34,024 nt of DNA from UBA6115 sp964534515 (lineage in GTDB: Bacteria; Bacillota; Clostridia; Christensenellales; Aristaeellaceae): positions 1 to 34,024 of the forward strand of contig CAZHPW010000010.1 in NCBI GenBank assembly GCA_964534515.1, read 5' to 3'. Below, one piece after another: positions 16,633-24,150 of the stretch. Numbering within the stretch: position 1 is the first letter of the stretch; each line of letters begins with the position of its first letter. The notes below the pieces were generated by a model. The model saw only the letters and a list, made by a program, of their open reading frames with translations, ran no database searches and had not been told where the DNA came from. A program made the translations under genes and the position numbers.

Positions 16633-17078
16633 AAAGCACGAGACAGGCAGCCATCCTCAACCTGATTGATAAGCAGGACATCAAGACCCAGAAAGAGCTT
16701 GCTGAAAAACTGAGGGTGCAGGGGTTTGATGTCACCCAGGCTACTGTTTCCCGTGACATCAAGGAAATGCGCCTGTTAAAGGTGCTCAACGGCCTTGGGG
16801 ATTATAAATACGCGACAGCTGACCAGGCTGAGCATTCGGTGTCTGACCGCTTTGTGAGGATGTTCGTGGATTCGGTCATTTCCATTGTGCCTGCCGGCAA
16901 CATCATTGTGGTCAAAACCCTGTCCGGTTCCGCGAATGTGGCCGGTGAAGCCATTGACAGCATGCGCTGGCCCGAGATAGTCGGGACCCTGTCCGGTGAC
17001 AACACCATTTTTGTCGTGGTACACAACGAAGAGGATACCGACGTCGTCGTTCGGAAATTTAACGAGATACTTCGCTAA
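16629..17078 (+). CDS. argR: Arginine repressor ArgR
   Basis: A hexameric arginine-sensing DNA-binding regulator of arginine metabolism, 149 residues. The N-terminal winged helix-turn-helix contains VTQATVSRDIKEM with the conserved Ser41-Arg42 that reads ARG boxes. The C-terminal oligomerisation and arginine-binding domain has VDSVISIVPAGNIIVVKT and EIVGTLSGDNTIFVVV. The usual GDDT arginine-contact motif is GDNT here (Asn125). ATG 16629 sits over the nadK stop, and ATACGGAGG lies upstream, so translation is coupled. Its operon promoter carries palindromes that could be its own operators. Confidence 0.94.
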   Translation: MKSTRQAAILNLIDKQDIKTQKELAEKLRVQGFDVTQATVSRDIKEMRLLKVLNGLGDYKYATADQAEHSVSDRFVRMFVDSVISIVPAGNIIVVKTLSGSANVAGEAIDSMRWPEIVGTLSGDNTIFVVVHNEEDTDVVVRKFNEILR

Positions 17079-17081
17079 CAA

Positions 17082-18788
17082 ATGCTTGAACAACTCCTGA
17101 TTCGAAACATCGCCCTGTTTGAAGAGGCCGGTATCCAATTTGGCACCGGTCTTCATGTATTGACCGGAGAAACAGGCGCCGGCAAATCGCTGGTTGTCGA
17201 CGCGGTCAATTTTTTATGCGGCGCGAAGACAGATAAGGACATCATCAGGGTTGGCAGTGACAAAGCCTATGTGGAAGGCATCTTCCGGGTAGACGGGCTT
17301 TCAGGCGTTTTAAACTTGCTTCAGGAGATGGATGTAACCCCGGATGAGGAGCAACTGATTCTATCCAGGGAGCTGTCTTCAAAAGGCCGAAGTGTCTTTC
17401 GTGTCAATGGGATGGCTGTATCCAATTCTGTTTACCAGGAGTTAACCTCCAAGCTCATCGATATTCACGGCCAGCACGAGCATCAATCGCTTCTGCATGA
17501 GCAGGCCCATTTGAATTTTCTGGATATGCTGGGTGACGCTGAGCATGAAAAACTGCTCAATGTTACCAGGGAAGCTTATCAAACCTATGCCAATCACAAA
17601 AAAATGCTGTCTTCAGCGCAAAAGAGCAGCCTGGAGCGCAATGAGCGCATGGACCTGTTGGAGATGCGGCGAAAGGAGTTGGCTTCAGCCAAACTGGTGC
17701 CAGGCGAGGAGGAGGAGCTTCAGAAGGAAAAGCTCATGCTCCGCAACGCGGACAAGATGATTTCAACCATCGAAGGCGTCAACCGTGCCTTGATTGAGTC
17801 CTCAGGCGAGGAAACAGCCGGTTCATTGATTCGGTCGTCCAGTTTGCTTCTTGAGAAAATCAAGGACTATCATCCCGATTTTCCGGCCATTCAATCCCGT
17901 TTGGATTCTCTGTACTACGAAATTGAAGAAATCAGCCATGATTTGATGACACAGCTTCGCGGCATCAGCATGGATGACAGCCGTTTGGAAGAGGTGGAAT
18001 TACGGCTGGACCTGCTTCGCAAACTCCAGCGCAAGTATGGCCCGGACAGCGAGGCCATGCTGAAGGTTCTAAAAGAAGTTGAAGATGAACTGTCCAAATA
18101 TGAGACCCTTGAAGAGGACATGGACAAGCTTCAAAAATTGGTTAGTGACAGTGAAAAACAATACAAGACCGCGGCGTTTGCCCTGAGCAAGTCCCGATAT
18201 GACTTGGCCAGAGAATATGAAAAAAAGATTGAGGGCGTCTTGCACGAACTCAACATGAACGGCACCCGCTTTTATATTCAGGTTGATACCGATAACAAGC
18301 AGTTGGCCCAGGATGGTATCGACAAGGTCAGCATGCTGATTTCGGCCAATGTGGGGGAAGAACTCAGGCCCCTGTCCAAGATTGCCAGCGGCGGTGAATT
18401 ATCACGCATCATGCTGGCGATGAAAACGATGACAGCCCAGAAAAATGAAATCCCTACCATGGTGTTTGACGAGATTGATACCGGTGTGTCCGGGAAAACC
18501 GCCCAGGTCATCGCGCAAAAGCTCTGGGACATTGCCCGCTTCCGCCAGGTCATCTGCGTTACGCACCTGCATCAGTTGGCTTCCATGGCCAACAACCAGT
18601 TCCTGGTGAGCAAGGAAGAGCAGGATATGCGCACCAAAGCCAGCGTTCACTTGCTTAATGAGGATGAACGCGTCAAAGAAATCGCCAAGATGCTGGGAGA
18701 CCTGGATACCCAGGGCGCTAGCAGCTTAAGTCACGCCAAAGTGCTGCTTACAGACGGAGCCAAATATCGCTCCGAAAGCAAGAAGTAG
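17082..18788 (+). CDS. recN: DNA repair protein RecN
   Basis: An SMC-like ATPase acting early in double-strand-break repair. The 568-residue product has the N-terminal half-ATPase with Walker A GETGAGKS (about 29-36) and the DIHGQHEHQ Q-loop-type segment, a long coiled-coil middle (about 160-380), and the C-terminal half with KIASGGELSRIMLAMK (ABC signature), MVFDEIDTGVSG (Walker B, about 461) and ICVTHLHQLASMA. ATG 17082 follows the argR stop by three bases. No strong Shine-Dalgarno is seen, so translation may depend on coupling. It is convergent with the sialidase-like gene, and no clear terminator lies between them. Confidence 0.97.
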   Translation: MLEQLLIRNIALFEEAGIQFGTGLHVLTGETGAGKSLVVDAVNFLCGAKTDKDIIRVGSDKAYVEGIFRVDGLSGVLNLLQEMDVTPDEEQLILSRELSSKGRSVFRVNGMAVSNSVYQELTSKLIDIHGQHEHQSLLHEQAHLNFLDMLGDAEHEKLLNVTREAYQTYANHKKMLSSAQKSSLERNERMDLLEMRRKELASAKLVPGEEEELQKEKLMLRNADKMISTIEGVNRALIESSGEETAGSLIRSSSLLLEKIKDYHPDFPAIQSRLDSLYYEIEEISHDLMTQLRGISMDDSRLEEVELRLDLLRKLQRKYGPDSEAMLKVLKEVEDELSKYETLEEDMDKLQKLVSDSEKQYKTAAFALSKSRYDLAREYEKKIEGVLHELNMNGTRFYIQVDTDNKQLAQDGIDKVSMLISANVGEELRPLSKIASGGELSRIMLAMKTMTAQKNEIPTMVFDEIDTGVSGKTAQVIAQKLWDIARFRQVICVTHLHQLASMANNQFLVSKEEQDMRTKASVHLLNEDERVKEIAKMLGDLDTQGASSLSHAKVLLTDGAKYRSESKK

Positions 18789-18805
18789 TGAGTAATTAGC
18801 CAATA

Positions 18806-19879
18806 CTAAATTTCTACCCGGGAGATGGTGAGGCGCTTGAGGCAGGAGCCGTCCTCCTCACCGCCTGAGCAATACCCGAGTATCATATGGTTCTTATCAA
18901 CAAAATGGATGGCTGGATAACAAAAGCCTCTTTTTTTATCGCCTTCTATGACCACAGGTTCGCTCCAGGTCTTTCCTTCATCTTTTGATTGCGCCATTAC
19001 AAAGGGGTTGCGTCCGCCAATCCAGGCCTTGCCGACAAACAAGGCGTTCCGCCCATTGTAGTTTGGTATCGGGTTCCAGACTGCCACCAAATCGCCATTG
19101 AAGGGGTTTCGTTTGACCTGCATGGGGGATAGCGGCGAAGAGAAAAAAGAAGGCTGGGGAGTCGTCCAATTTTCACCGGTGTCCAGGGAGAAACTCTCAT
19201 ATTGGCAGAACTTGTCCGTCCGGTGATAAGCCCACAAGACCCCGTTTTTTAGTTCAACAATGCCCGGTTCCTGAAGGCCGGACATGCTGCCGGCGAAGGG
19301 CGCTTGGATGGTTTGCGGCATAGCCTGCCAGTTTGTACCGTCATCATCTGAGAAATAAAGAACCGTCAAACCGCGTGAGTCATAAGTGGGCTTGTTATCA
19401 TGAATGACACGCCTGTGAAAAGCCAGGGGAACAAGGATGCGCCCACATGACAGACGGATGACCCGGTCATTGTTCAGCACCAGATTGTTGGGGGCTTCCC
19501 TGGTCGAGCAAACTGTGTGTGAAACCAGCTCCAAGTCGCTTTCCCGATATCGGGACAGCATAATCTGGCAATGGCTGGGTTCAATCTTCGCGATGTAGAA
19601 TATGCCGATGTCTCCGCTTTTCATGGGCAACATGGAGACGCTCATCACATTCCTCGCTCCGACGCTCTCAGCGCGCAGCAAGGTCTTTATCTCGCTCCAA
19701 TTTAGTCCCTTGTCCTCTGAGAGTGTGTAAACCAATTCAGAGGCGCCGTCATCATCCGGGTCAGCGTAAAACCTCGTAAACACAAAGAGCAGGCGGCCAT
19801 CGCTCATTTGATAAAAGGCGCCTTCACTGTGCCTGGAAAAACACTCATCCGGCCTGATATCCAATACGACTTCAGTCAT
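18806..19879 (-). CDS. Sialidase-superfamily (BNR repeat) protein
   Basis: A 357-residue six-bladed beta-propeller protein of the exo-sialidase superfamily. Four Asp-box motifs (S-x-D-x-G-x-N/T-W) are visible: SEDKGLNW (54-61), SDDDGTNW (177-184), SLDTGENW (231-238) and SKDEGKTW (298-305). The segment GLQEPGIVELKNGVLWAYHRT resembles the sialidase region bearing the catalytic Glu and an Arg of the triad. There is no signal peptide or membrane segment, so it is predicted cytoplasmic. Substrate is unknown: sialic acid or another glycan product imported by a transporter is possible. It stands alone on the minus strand between housekeeping operons, consistent with insertion. AAGGAG lies about ten bases before the ATG. 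Confidence 0.8.
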   Translation of the reverse strand: MTEVVLDIRPDECFSRHSEGAFYQMSDGRLLFVFTRFYADPDDDGASELVYTLSEDKGLNWSEIKTLLRAESVGARNVMSVSMLPMKSGDIGIFYIAKIEPSHCQIMLSRYRESDLELVSHTVCSTREAPNNLVLNNDRVIRLSCGRILVPLAFHRRVIHDNKPTYDSRGLTVLYFSDDDGTNWQAMPQTIQAPFAGSMSGLQEPGIVELKNGVLWAYHRTDKFCQYESFSLDTGENWTTPQPSFFSSPLSPMQVKRNPFNGDLVAVWNPIPNYNGRNALFVGKAWIGGRNPFVMAQSKDEGKTWSEPVVIEGDKKRGFCYPAIHFVDKNHMILGYCSGGEEDGSCLKRLTISRVEI

Positions 19880-19999
19880 TTTTACATTGCTCCTTGCTTC
19901 TATTCATGCTTGCGCAATCATCCGATTATGGATAATATAGCACTTAAGGACTTTGTTTGAAAGAACGGTCAAGAAAAATGAAATGTTTTGCGGAAATTC

Positions 20000-20029
20000 T
20001 TGACCTTTTCAAAGATTCTGTGTTATATT
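20000..20029 (+). promoter_or_regulatory. Sigma-A promoter of rplU-prp-rpmA
   Basis: TTGACC (20000-20005), 18 bases, TATATT (20024-20029). It precedes an approximately 95-base structured leader. Confidence 0.75.
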
Positions 20030-20035
20030 AACCTT

Positions 20036-20122
20036 CGGCCGCTCGGGTGAGGCTTCTAAAGCCATTTGGCTGCCTCTTGGTTGAAAGATACCTAAAGACC
20101 CGGCGAGTAAATTATTGGAGGT
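20036..20122 (+). promoter_or_regulatory. Ribosomal protein L21 leader RNA
   Basis: The untranslated leader of rplU has the look of the L21 leader described in Bacillota. CTCGGGT (20042-20048) can pair with ACCC..GAG (20098-20107), closing the element just before the GGAGGT ribosome site. GGCTT/AAGCC forms a hairpin at 20051-20063, and GAGGC/GCCTC offers an alternative pairing. Such leaders are thought to mediate autogenous control by L21. The assignment is by position and structure, not by a covariance search. Confidence 0.6.
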
Positions 20123-20130
20123 GCTGCATA

Positions 20131-20436
20131 GTGTACGCAATTATTGCGACTGGCGGCAAACAGTACCGCGTGTCCGAGGGGGACACTATCTACATCGAGA
20201 AACTGGACCTTGAAGAGAACAGCGAAGTAACCTTTCCTGTCCTGATGCTCTCCGGTGACGAGGTTGTCATGGGAACGCCCGAAGTGGCAGGCGCCAGCGT
20301 GACCGGCAAAGTGGTCCGCCATGGCAAAGGCAAGAAAATCGTCGTCTTCAAGTACAAGAGCAAGAAAAACTACCGTCGCAAACAGGGACATCGCCAACCG
20401 TTTACCCAGGTTGAAATCACTGCCGTCAAAGGCTGA
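20131..20436 (+). CDS. rplU: 50S ribosomal protein L21
   Basis: L21 binds 23S rRNA in the large subunit. GTG 20131 is the start: TGGAGGT lies eight bases upstream, and the protein then begins VYAIIATGGKQYRVSEGD, the canonical N-terminus. Longer in-frame readings into the leader are not L21-like. The 101-residue length is standard, and the C-terminus has KYKSKKNYRRKQGHRQPFT, the typical RNA-binding signature. It is the first gene of the conserved rplU-prp-rpmA operon, and prp starts one base after its stop. Confidence 0.97.
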   Translation: MYAIIATGGKQYRVSEGDTIYIEKLDLEENSEVTFPVLMLSGDEVVMGTPEVAGASVTGKVVRHGKGKKIVVFKYKSKKNYRRKQGHRQPFTQVEITAVKG

Positions 20437-20437
20437 G

Positions 20438-20758
20438 ATGACTGTCATCCGCATGCTCAAAGAGCATGGAACCATCACAGGGTTTGAAGTAGAAGGACAC
20501 GCCGGCGCCGGTACCTATGGAAACGACATCGTGTGTGCCGCAATCTCCTTCCTGGCGACAACTTGCGCCAACGCGCTTGAAGAGGTCGCCGCAATCAAGG
20601 TCAAAGCGGAACAGGCAGACGCCTATCTCATCGCCCAAGCAGACAAGAAGGATTTAAACCCTGCCGCTGAAGTTATTCTTCAAACCTTCCTCAGGGGAGC
20701 CAAAGATTTGCTGGAAGCTTACCCCGAACACGTCAGCCTGATTGACAAAAAGATTTGA
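20438..20758 (+). CDS. prp: Ribosomal-processing cysteine protease Prp
   Basis: Prp (YsxB family) removes the N-terminal extension of L27, an essential step in Bacillota. The 106-residue protein has the family signature GHAGAGTYGNDIVCAAIS, with catalytic His21 and Cys33 both present. ATG 20438 is one base after the rplU stop, so translation is coupled; no strong Shine-Dalgarno is apparent. It lies directly between rplU and rpmA, whose product carries the matching cleavage site. Confidence 0.94.
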   Translation: MTVIRMLKEHGTITGFEVEGHAGAGTYGNDIVCAAISFLATTCANALEEVAAIKVKAEQADAYLIAQADKKDLNPAAEVILQTFLRGAKDLLEAYPEHVSLIDKKI

Positions 20759-20775
20759 AATTTGGAGGAATCCAC

Positions 20776-21072
20776 ATGTTAAAACTTAACCTGCAGTTGT
20801 TCGCTCACAAAAAAGGTATGGGTTCAACTCGTAACGGCCGTGACAGCGAAAGCAAACGCTTAGGGCCCAAGCGCGCCGATGGTCAGTTTGTTCTGGCCGG
20901 CAATATCTTAGTCCGCCAGCGCGGCACCAAGATTCACCCCGGCACCAACGTCGGAATTGGCAAGGATGATACCCTGTTCGCCCTGACGGATGGCCTTGTG
21001 CGCTTTGAGCACTATGGCAAACTCCGCAAGAAGGTCAGCATCTATCCTGTTGAAGAAGCCGTTGCCCAGTAA
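20776..21072 (+). CDS. rpmA: 50S ribosomal protein L27 with cleavable N-terminal extension
   Basis: L27 reaches the peptidyl-transferase centre with its N-terminal tail. ATG 20776 follows TTGGAGGAA. The 98-residue protein begins MLKLNLQLFAHKKGMGST; by comparison with S. aureus L27, Prp would cut after LQLFA and expose HKKG as the mature N-terminus. The body is typical (NGRDSESKRLGPKRADGQ, VRQRGTKIHPGTNVGIG). A terminator follows 11 bases after the stop. Confidence 0.97.
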   Translation: MLKLNLQLFAHKKGMGSTRNGRDSESKRLGPKRADGQFVLAGNILVRQRGTKIHPGTNVGIGKDDTLFALTDGLVRFEHYGKLRKKVSIYPVEEAVAQ

Positions 21073-21083
21073 GCAAACGCACC

Positions 21084-21110
21084 AAAAGCCACCCGAATGG
21101 GTGGCTTTTT
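21084..21110 (+). terminator. Intrinsic terminator after rpmA
   Basis: AAAAGCCACCC (21084-21094) and GGGTGGCTTTT (21099-21109) form a perfect 11-base stem with a GAAT loop and a T-run. It ends the rplU-prp-rpmA operon. Confidence 0.93.
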
Positions 21111-21306
21111 GTATGGCGGTGATGCACTGAGTGATATGCCTGCTACGCTTTTATTGGTTAAGTACGTAATCAATCTTATGCTTCGTTTATTTATCTGTGA
21201 TTGTTTTACAATTATCAATAAACTGTAACAAAACCGTAAAAGAGACTACCTAAGTCAAGCATTTTATTGTATAATCCCAATAACGAATCAGAAAGGAAGA
21301 AGGCCG
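21111..21306 (+). promoter_or_regulatory. AT-rich region with -10 element upstream of cdaA
   Basis: A consensus TATAAT occurs at 21270-21275, 31 bases before the cdaA ATG, with TACCTA as the poor match at -35 spacing. The rest is AT-rich with no clear hairpin or known riboswitch. Confidence 0.5.
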
Positions 21307-22176
21307 ATGAACCAACTCTCAGTCAGCATCGAGACCTTTTTCTGGAATATAACAAACCGTATTCAATTCAAGGATCTCCTGGATATCCTGATTATCGCCT
21401 TTTTGCTGTACAAGGTGTTCCAAATCACGCAGCAAACCCGCGCAGGTCAGGTATTCAAGGGCTTTTTATTGTTGATTCTAATCGGCTGGGTATCCAATCT
21501 TCTGGGTTTCCAGGCTTTGAAATGGCTCATTGACAGCATTATCAACAATGGTGCTATCGTCCTTTTGATTCTGTTCCAGCCTGAGTTAAGAAACGCTCTT
21601 GAGCAGTTTGGCCGCAGAACCAAGGTTGGCCATCTTGCTTCCAACATGGACGAAGCCAGCCGCATTGTCTTTGAAATTACGCAAAGCGTCATCAGCCTGG
21701 CACGCCGCAGGGTTGGCGCCCTCATTGTGTTTGAGCAAAAGTCGGGTCTTAAAGACTTTATCGACACCGGCACGACCATTGATTCCAGAATTTCAGGGCC
21801 TCTGCTGGCCAACATCTTTGAGCCCAACACCCCCTTGCATGACGGCGCAGTCATTATCCGTGATGAGCGCATCGTCGCCGCGGGTTGTGTATTGACCTTG
21901 AGTGAAAACAGCAGCCTGGGCCGTGAGCTTGGAACGCGCCACCGCGCAGGCCTTGGCGTTACGGAAGGCACAGACGCGATTGTTCTGATTGTTTCAGAGG
22001 AAACGGGCATCATCTCCATGGCGCAGGCAGGCAAATTGACCCGTCATATGGACGCGGAAAGCCTGACCAAGATTTTGTCCACAATGTATCAGCATGACAA
22101 GAAATCCATCAAGGACATCCTGATTGAACAGGCTAAAAAATTCTATGGAAAGGTGCAGCGCAAAGATGAGCAATGA
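21307..22176 (+). CDS. cdaA: Diadenylate cyclase CdaA
   Basis: Synthesises the second messenger c-di-AMP from two ATP at the membrane, affecting potassium and osmotic balance and wall homeostasis. The 289-residue protein has three N-terminal transmembrane helices (about 24-42, 47-65 and 70-88), then the DAC domain with the catalytic motifs LHDGAVII (DGA near residue 179) and GTRHRAGLG (RHR near 211). ATG 21307 is preceded by AAAGGAAG. cdaR overlaps its 3' end by 11 bases, matching the conserved cdaA-cdaR pairing. The usual third gene, glmM, is absent and is replaced by an unrecognised membrane protein. Confidence 0.96.
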   Translation: MNQLSVSIETFFWNITNRIQFKDLLDILIIAFLLYKVFQITQQTRAGQVFKGFLLLILIGWVSNLLGFQALKWLIDSIINNGAIVLLILFQPELRNALEQFGRRTKVGHLASNMDEASRIVFEITQSVISLARRRVGALIVFEQKSGLKDFIDTGTTIDSRISGPLLANIFEPNTPLHDGAVIIRDERIVAAGCVLTLSENSSLGRELGTRHRAGLGVTEGTDAIVLIVSEETGIISMAQAGKLTRHMDAESLTKILSTMYQHDKKSIKDILIEQAKKFYGKVQRKDEQ

Positions 22177-23224
22177 ACAGCCAAAGCCCGCCGCCAACCC
22201 TGGCGCTGAAGCCTTGTTTTCTCGCGTTGTCAAAGCGGTTAAGCACAACTGGAAGATTAAGTTGCTTTCCCTGGTCATTGCCTTGACCATCTGGGGCGCG
22301 CTCATCAGCGAAGACGCAACCCTGACCCGCGAGAAAACTTTTGACAACGTCCCCATTTCTATCACCGGTACGGATACCTTGCAGAGGAACGGCTTGGTTG
22401 TTGTTGAGGGCTTGGATCATCTGGAGCCCATCAAAATGAAGGTGGATGTTCCCCAAAAGGCCTATGATTCAGTTGCCGCGTCCAATTATTCAGTCCGTGT
22501 GGATGTCAGCCGCATCAATTCGACCGGTGTGCAAAAAATCCCGGTCTTGACCCTTTCTACCAACACCTACGGCTCGGTTAACTGGCTGTCAGCCAACGAG
22601 TTGACAGTCAAGGTAGAGGAATACATCACCAGACGCCGTGTTCCGGTTAAGGTGATTCAATCAGGCGTTGTTCCTGATGGCTTTTACTCGGCCTCCTTGA
22701 GTGTTGACCCCAGCAACGTCATTATTTCAGGGCCGCGCTCATTAGTTGAGAAAATTGACACGGTGACAACGAAGATTGACCTGTCCGTCATTGATTCAAG
22801 TGCCGGGGTTCAGTATACGGCGGTGCCCTTCCAGCTCATGGACGCTAACGGGAATGAAATTAAGAGCAATCAGATTTCTGTCACCAGCGAGAATGTCCTT
22901 CTGGACACCATTTTGATTGAGCAATCCATCTATCCCACCAAGCTGGTGGATGTCAATCTGACCGGCAGCACCAAGGGACGGGTCAGGGATGGCTATCAGA
23001 TTACCGCCATCAAGGCCGACCCGGACAAAATACAAATCGCCGGCAATCTGCAGGACATTGACAGCATTCGTCTGCTTGACCTGACAAGCGCGATTGATGT
23101 CAATGACATGACGGAGACCGTGATTCGCGCCCTGCGCGTTGAGAAGCCCGTCGGTGTTGTGTACATGAGTGAAAGCGCGGTGTATGTAACTGTGGAGATT
23201 GCGCCCGTGCAAACGGCTGACTGA
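22166..23224 (+). CDS. cdaR: CdaA regulator CdaR (YbbR-domain protein)
   Basis: CdaR is the membrane partner that modulates CdaA activity. ATG 22166 gives 352 residues: a short cytoplasmic N-terminus, one transmembrane helix (about 31-48) and an extracytoplasmic part. The latter has at least three YbbR-type repeats, recognisable by recurring VPVKV and P-x-x-V-x-I-x-G units (DPSNVIISGPRSLVEKID, DPDKIQIAGNLQDIDSI). AAAGGTG lies about nine bases upstream. It overlaps cdaA by 11 bases, and its TGA shares a base with the next ATG, so the three genes are translationally coupled. Confidence 0.92.
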   Translation: MSNEQPKPAANPGAEALFSRVVKAVKHNWKIKLLSLVIALTIWGALISEDATLTREKTFDNVPISITGTDTLQRNGLVVVEGLDHLEPIKMKVDVPQKAYDSVAASNYSVRVDVSRINSTGVQKIPVLTLSTNTYGSVNWLSANELTVKVEEYITRRRVPVKVIQSGVVPDGFYSASLSVDPSNVIISGPRSLVEKIDTVTTKIDLSVIDSSAGVQYTAVPFQLMDANGNEIKSNQISVTSENVLLDTILIEQSIYPTKLVDVNLTGSTKGRVRDGYQITAIKADPDKIQIAGNLQDIDSIRLLDLTSAIDVNDMTETVIRALRVEKPVGVVYMSESAVYVTVEIAPVQTAD

Positions 23225-24150
23225 TGAATCTGATTGCGGATAATTTATTCTCGCTATTGCTGGGTTGGACACGCAGCTTGTTTAACAACCTGTGGAATCT
23301 GATTACCAACAATGGCGGCGGTTTCATGGGCTTTTTGCAGCGCTTCTGGCTGCCTATCCTGATTCTATTGGTTTTGGCAGGAACATTTTTTGATTTCTTC
23401 GTTTGGCTGATACGCTGGCGCCCCTACTATGTGTGGAGCACCCGGCTTCGCATGCGCGCAAACCGCAGGCACTTAAGCAAAACCAGCAGTTACATGGAGG
23501 ACTTGGATCATTCGCCGCTGGATCTGCCTGAGTACCAGCACGATGAAAACATGCTTCGCCAGGAGTTGGTGGATGAGCCGGTTTACTTTGAGCCGGTTGC
23601 GCCCTACGAGCCCGCTTATTATCCGCCTGTTGAGGAAATGCCTGAACCATACTACCAGCAGGAGCCAATGCCCCCACCGGTAGAGGAGCCGGCTTTCGTT
23701 CCCAACTTGCCCTGGCAGCCAATCATCAATGAGATGCCGGTGGTTCAAGACAGCGTGCCTGAGTTCCAATATCAGGATCTTGTCCAGGAGCCGGTCAACG
23801 AGGACCCGACCTATACAACCAATGAGACCTATCTTCAAAATCAAGATATCTACAACGCGCCTTTGTTTGATGTTGACAACAAAGATAATTGGACAGCGCA
23901 AAACGCGGAGGAATTACAGTCTGCCACCGGGCTGAGGCGAAGAAGAACCGAAGCCCGCAGGCAAAGGGGCAATGTCTTAAAATCCTTGAAGGATACCTTC
24001 TTTACCTCAGAAGAAGACCAAAGCCCGATTGACAGCATCCAGCCCCCTGTCAACCAACAGGACGCCTTTCACAAGCCGTATTACCCGCAAGGTTACAACT
24101 ACAAAGAGCAGTCAAACCAAACGCCGCCCCAGGACCAGGGCAATCCATGA
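23224..24150 (+). CDS. Unrecognised membrane-anchored, disordered protein
   Basis: I do not recognise this 308-residue protein. One transmembrane helix (about 41-63) is followed by a basic stretch (64-83: many Arg, WRPYYVWSTRLRMR), suggesting the long C-terminal part is cytoplasmic. Residues about 92-210 are rich in Glu, Pro and Tyr with recurring EP/PY units. A short basic helix (about 238-255) and a Gln/Asn/Pro-rich tail follow. Nothing looks enzymatic. Its ATG overlaps the cdaR stop and its own stop overlaps the following methyltransferase (ATGA), so it is expressed with cdaA-cdaR. A scaffold or assembly role near CdaA-CdaR is conceivable, but this is inferred from context only. Confidence 0.8.
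   Translation: MNLIADNLFSLLLGWTRSLFNNLWNLITNNGGGFMGFLQRFWLPILILLVLAGTFFDFFVWLIRWRPYYVWSTRLRMRANRRHLSKTSSYMEDLDHSPLDLPEYQHDENMLRQELVDEPVYFEPVAPYEPAYYPPVEEMPEPYYQQEPMPPPVEEPAFVPNLPWQPIINEMPVVQDSVPEFQYQDLVQEPVNEDPTYTTNETYLQNQDIYNAPLFDVDNKDNWTAQNAEELQSATGLRRRRTEARRQRGNVLKSLKDTFFTSEEDQSPIDSIQPPVNQQDAFHKPYYPQGYNYKEQSNQTPPQDQGNP

Noticed and set aside
20047..20130. Upstream extension of rplU into the leader
   Set aside because: This segment is the structured L21 leader; L21 homology and the ribosome site begin at GTG 20131.
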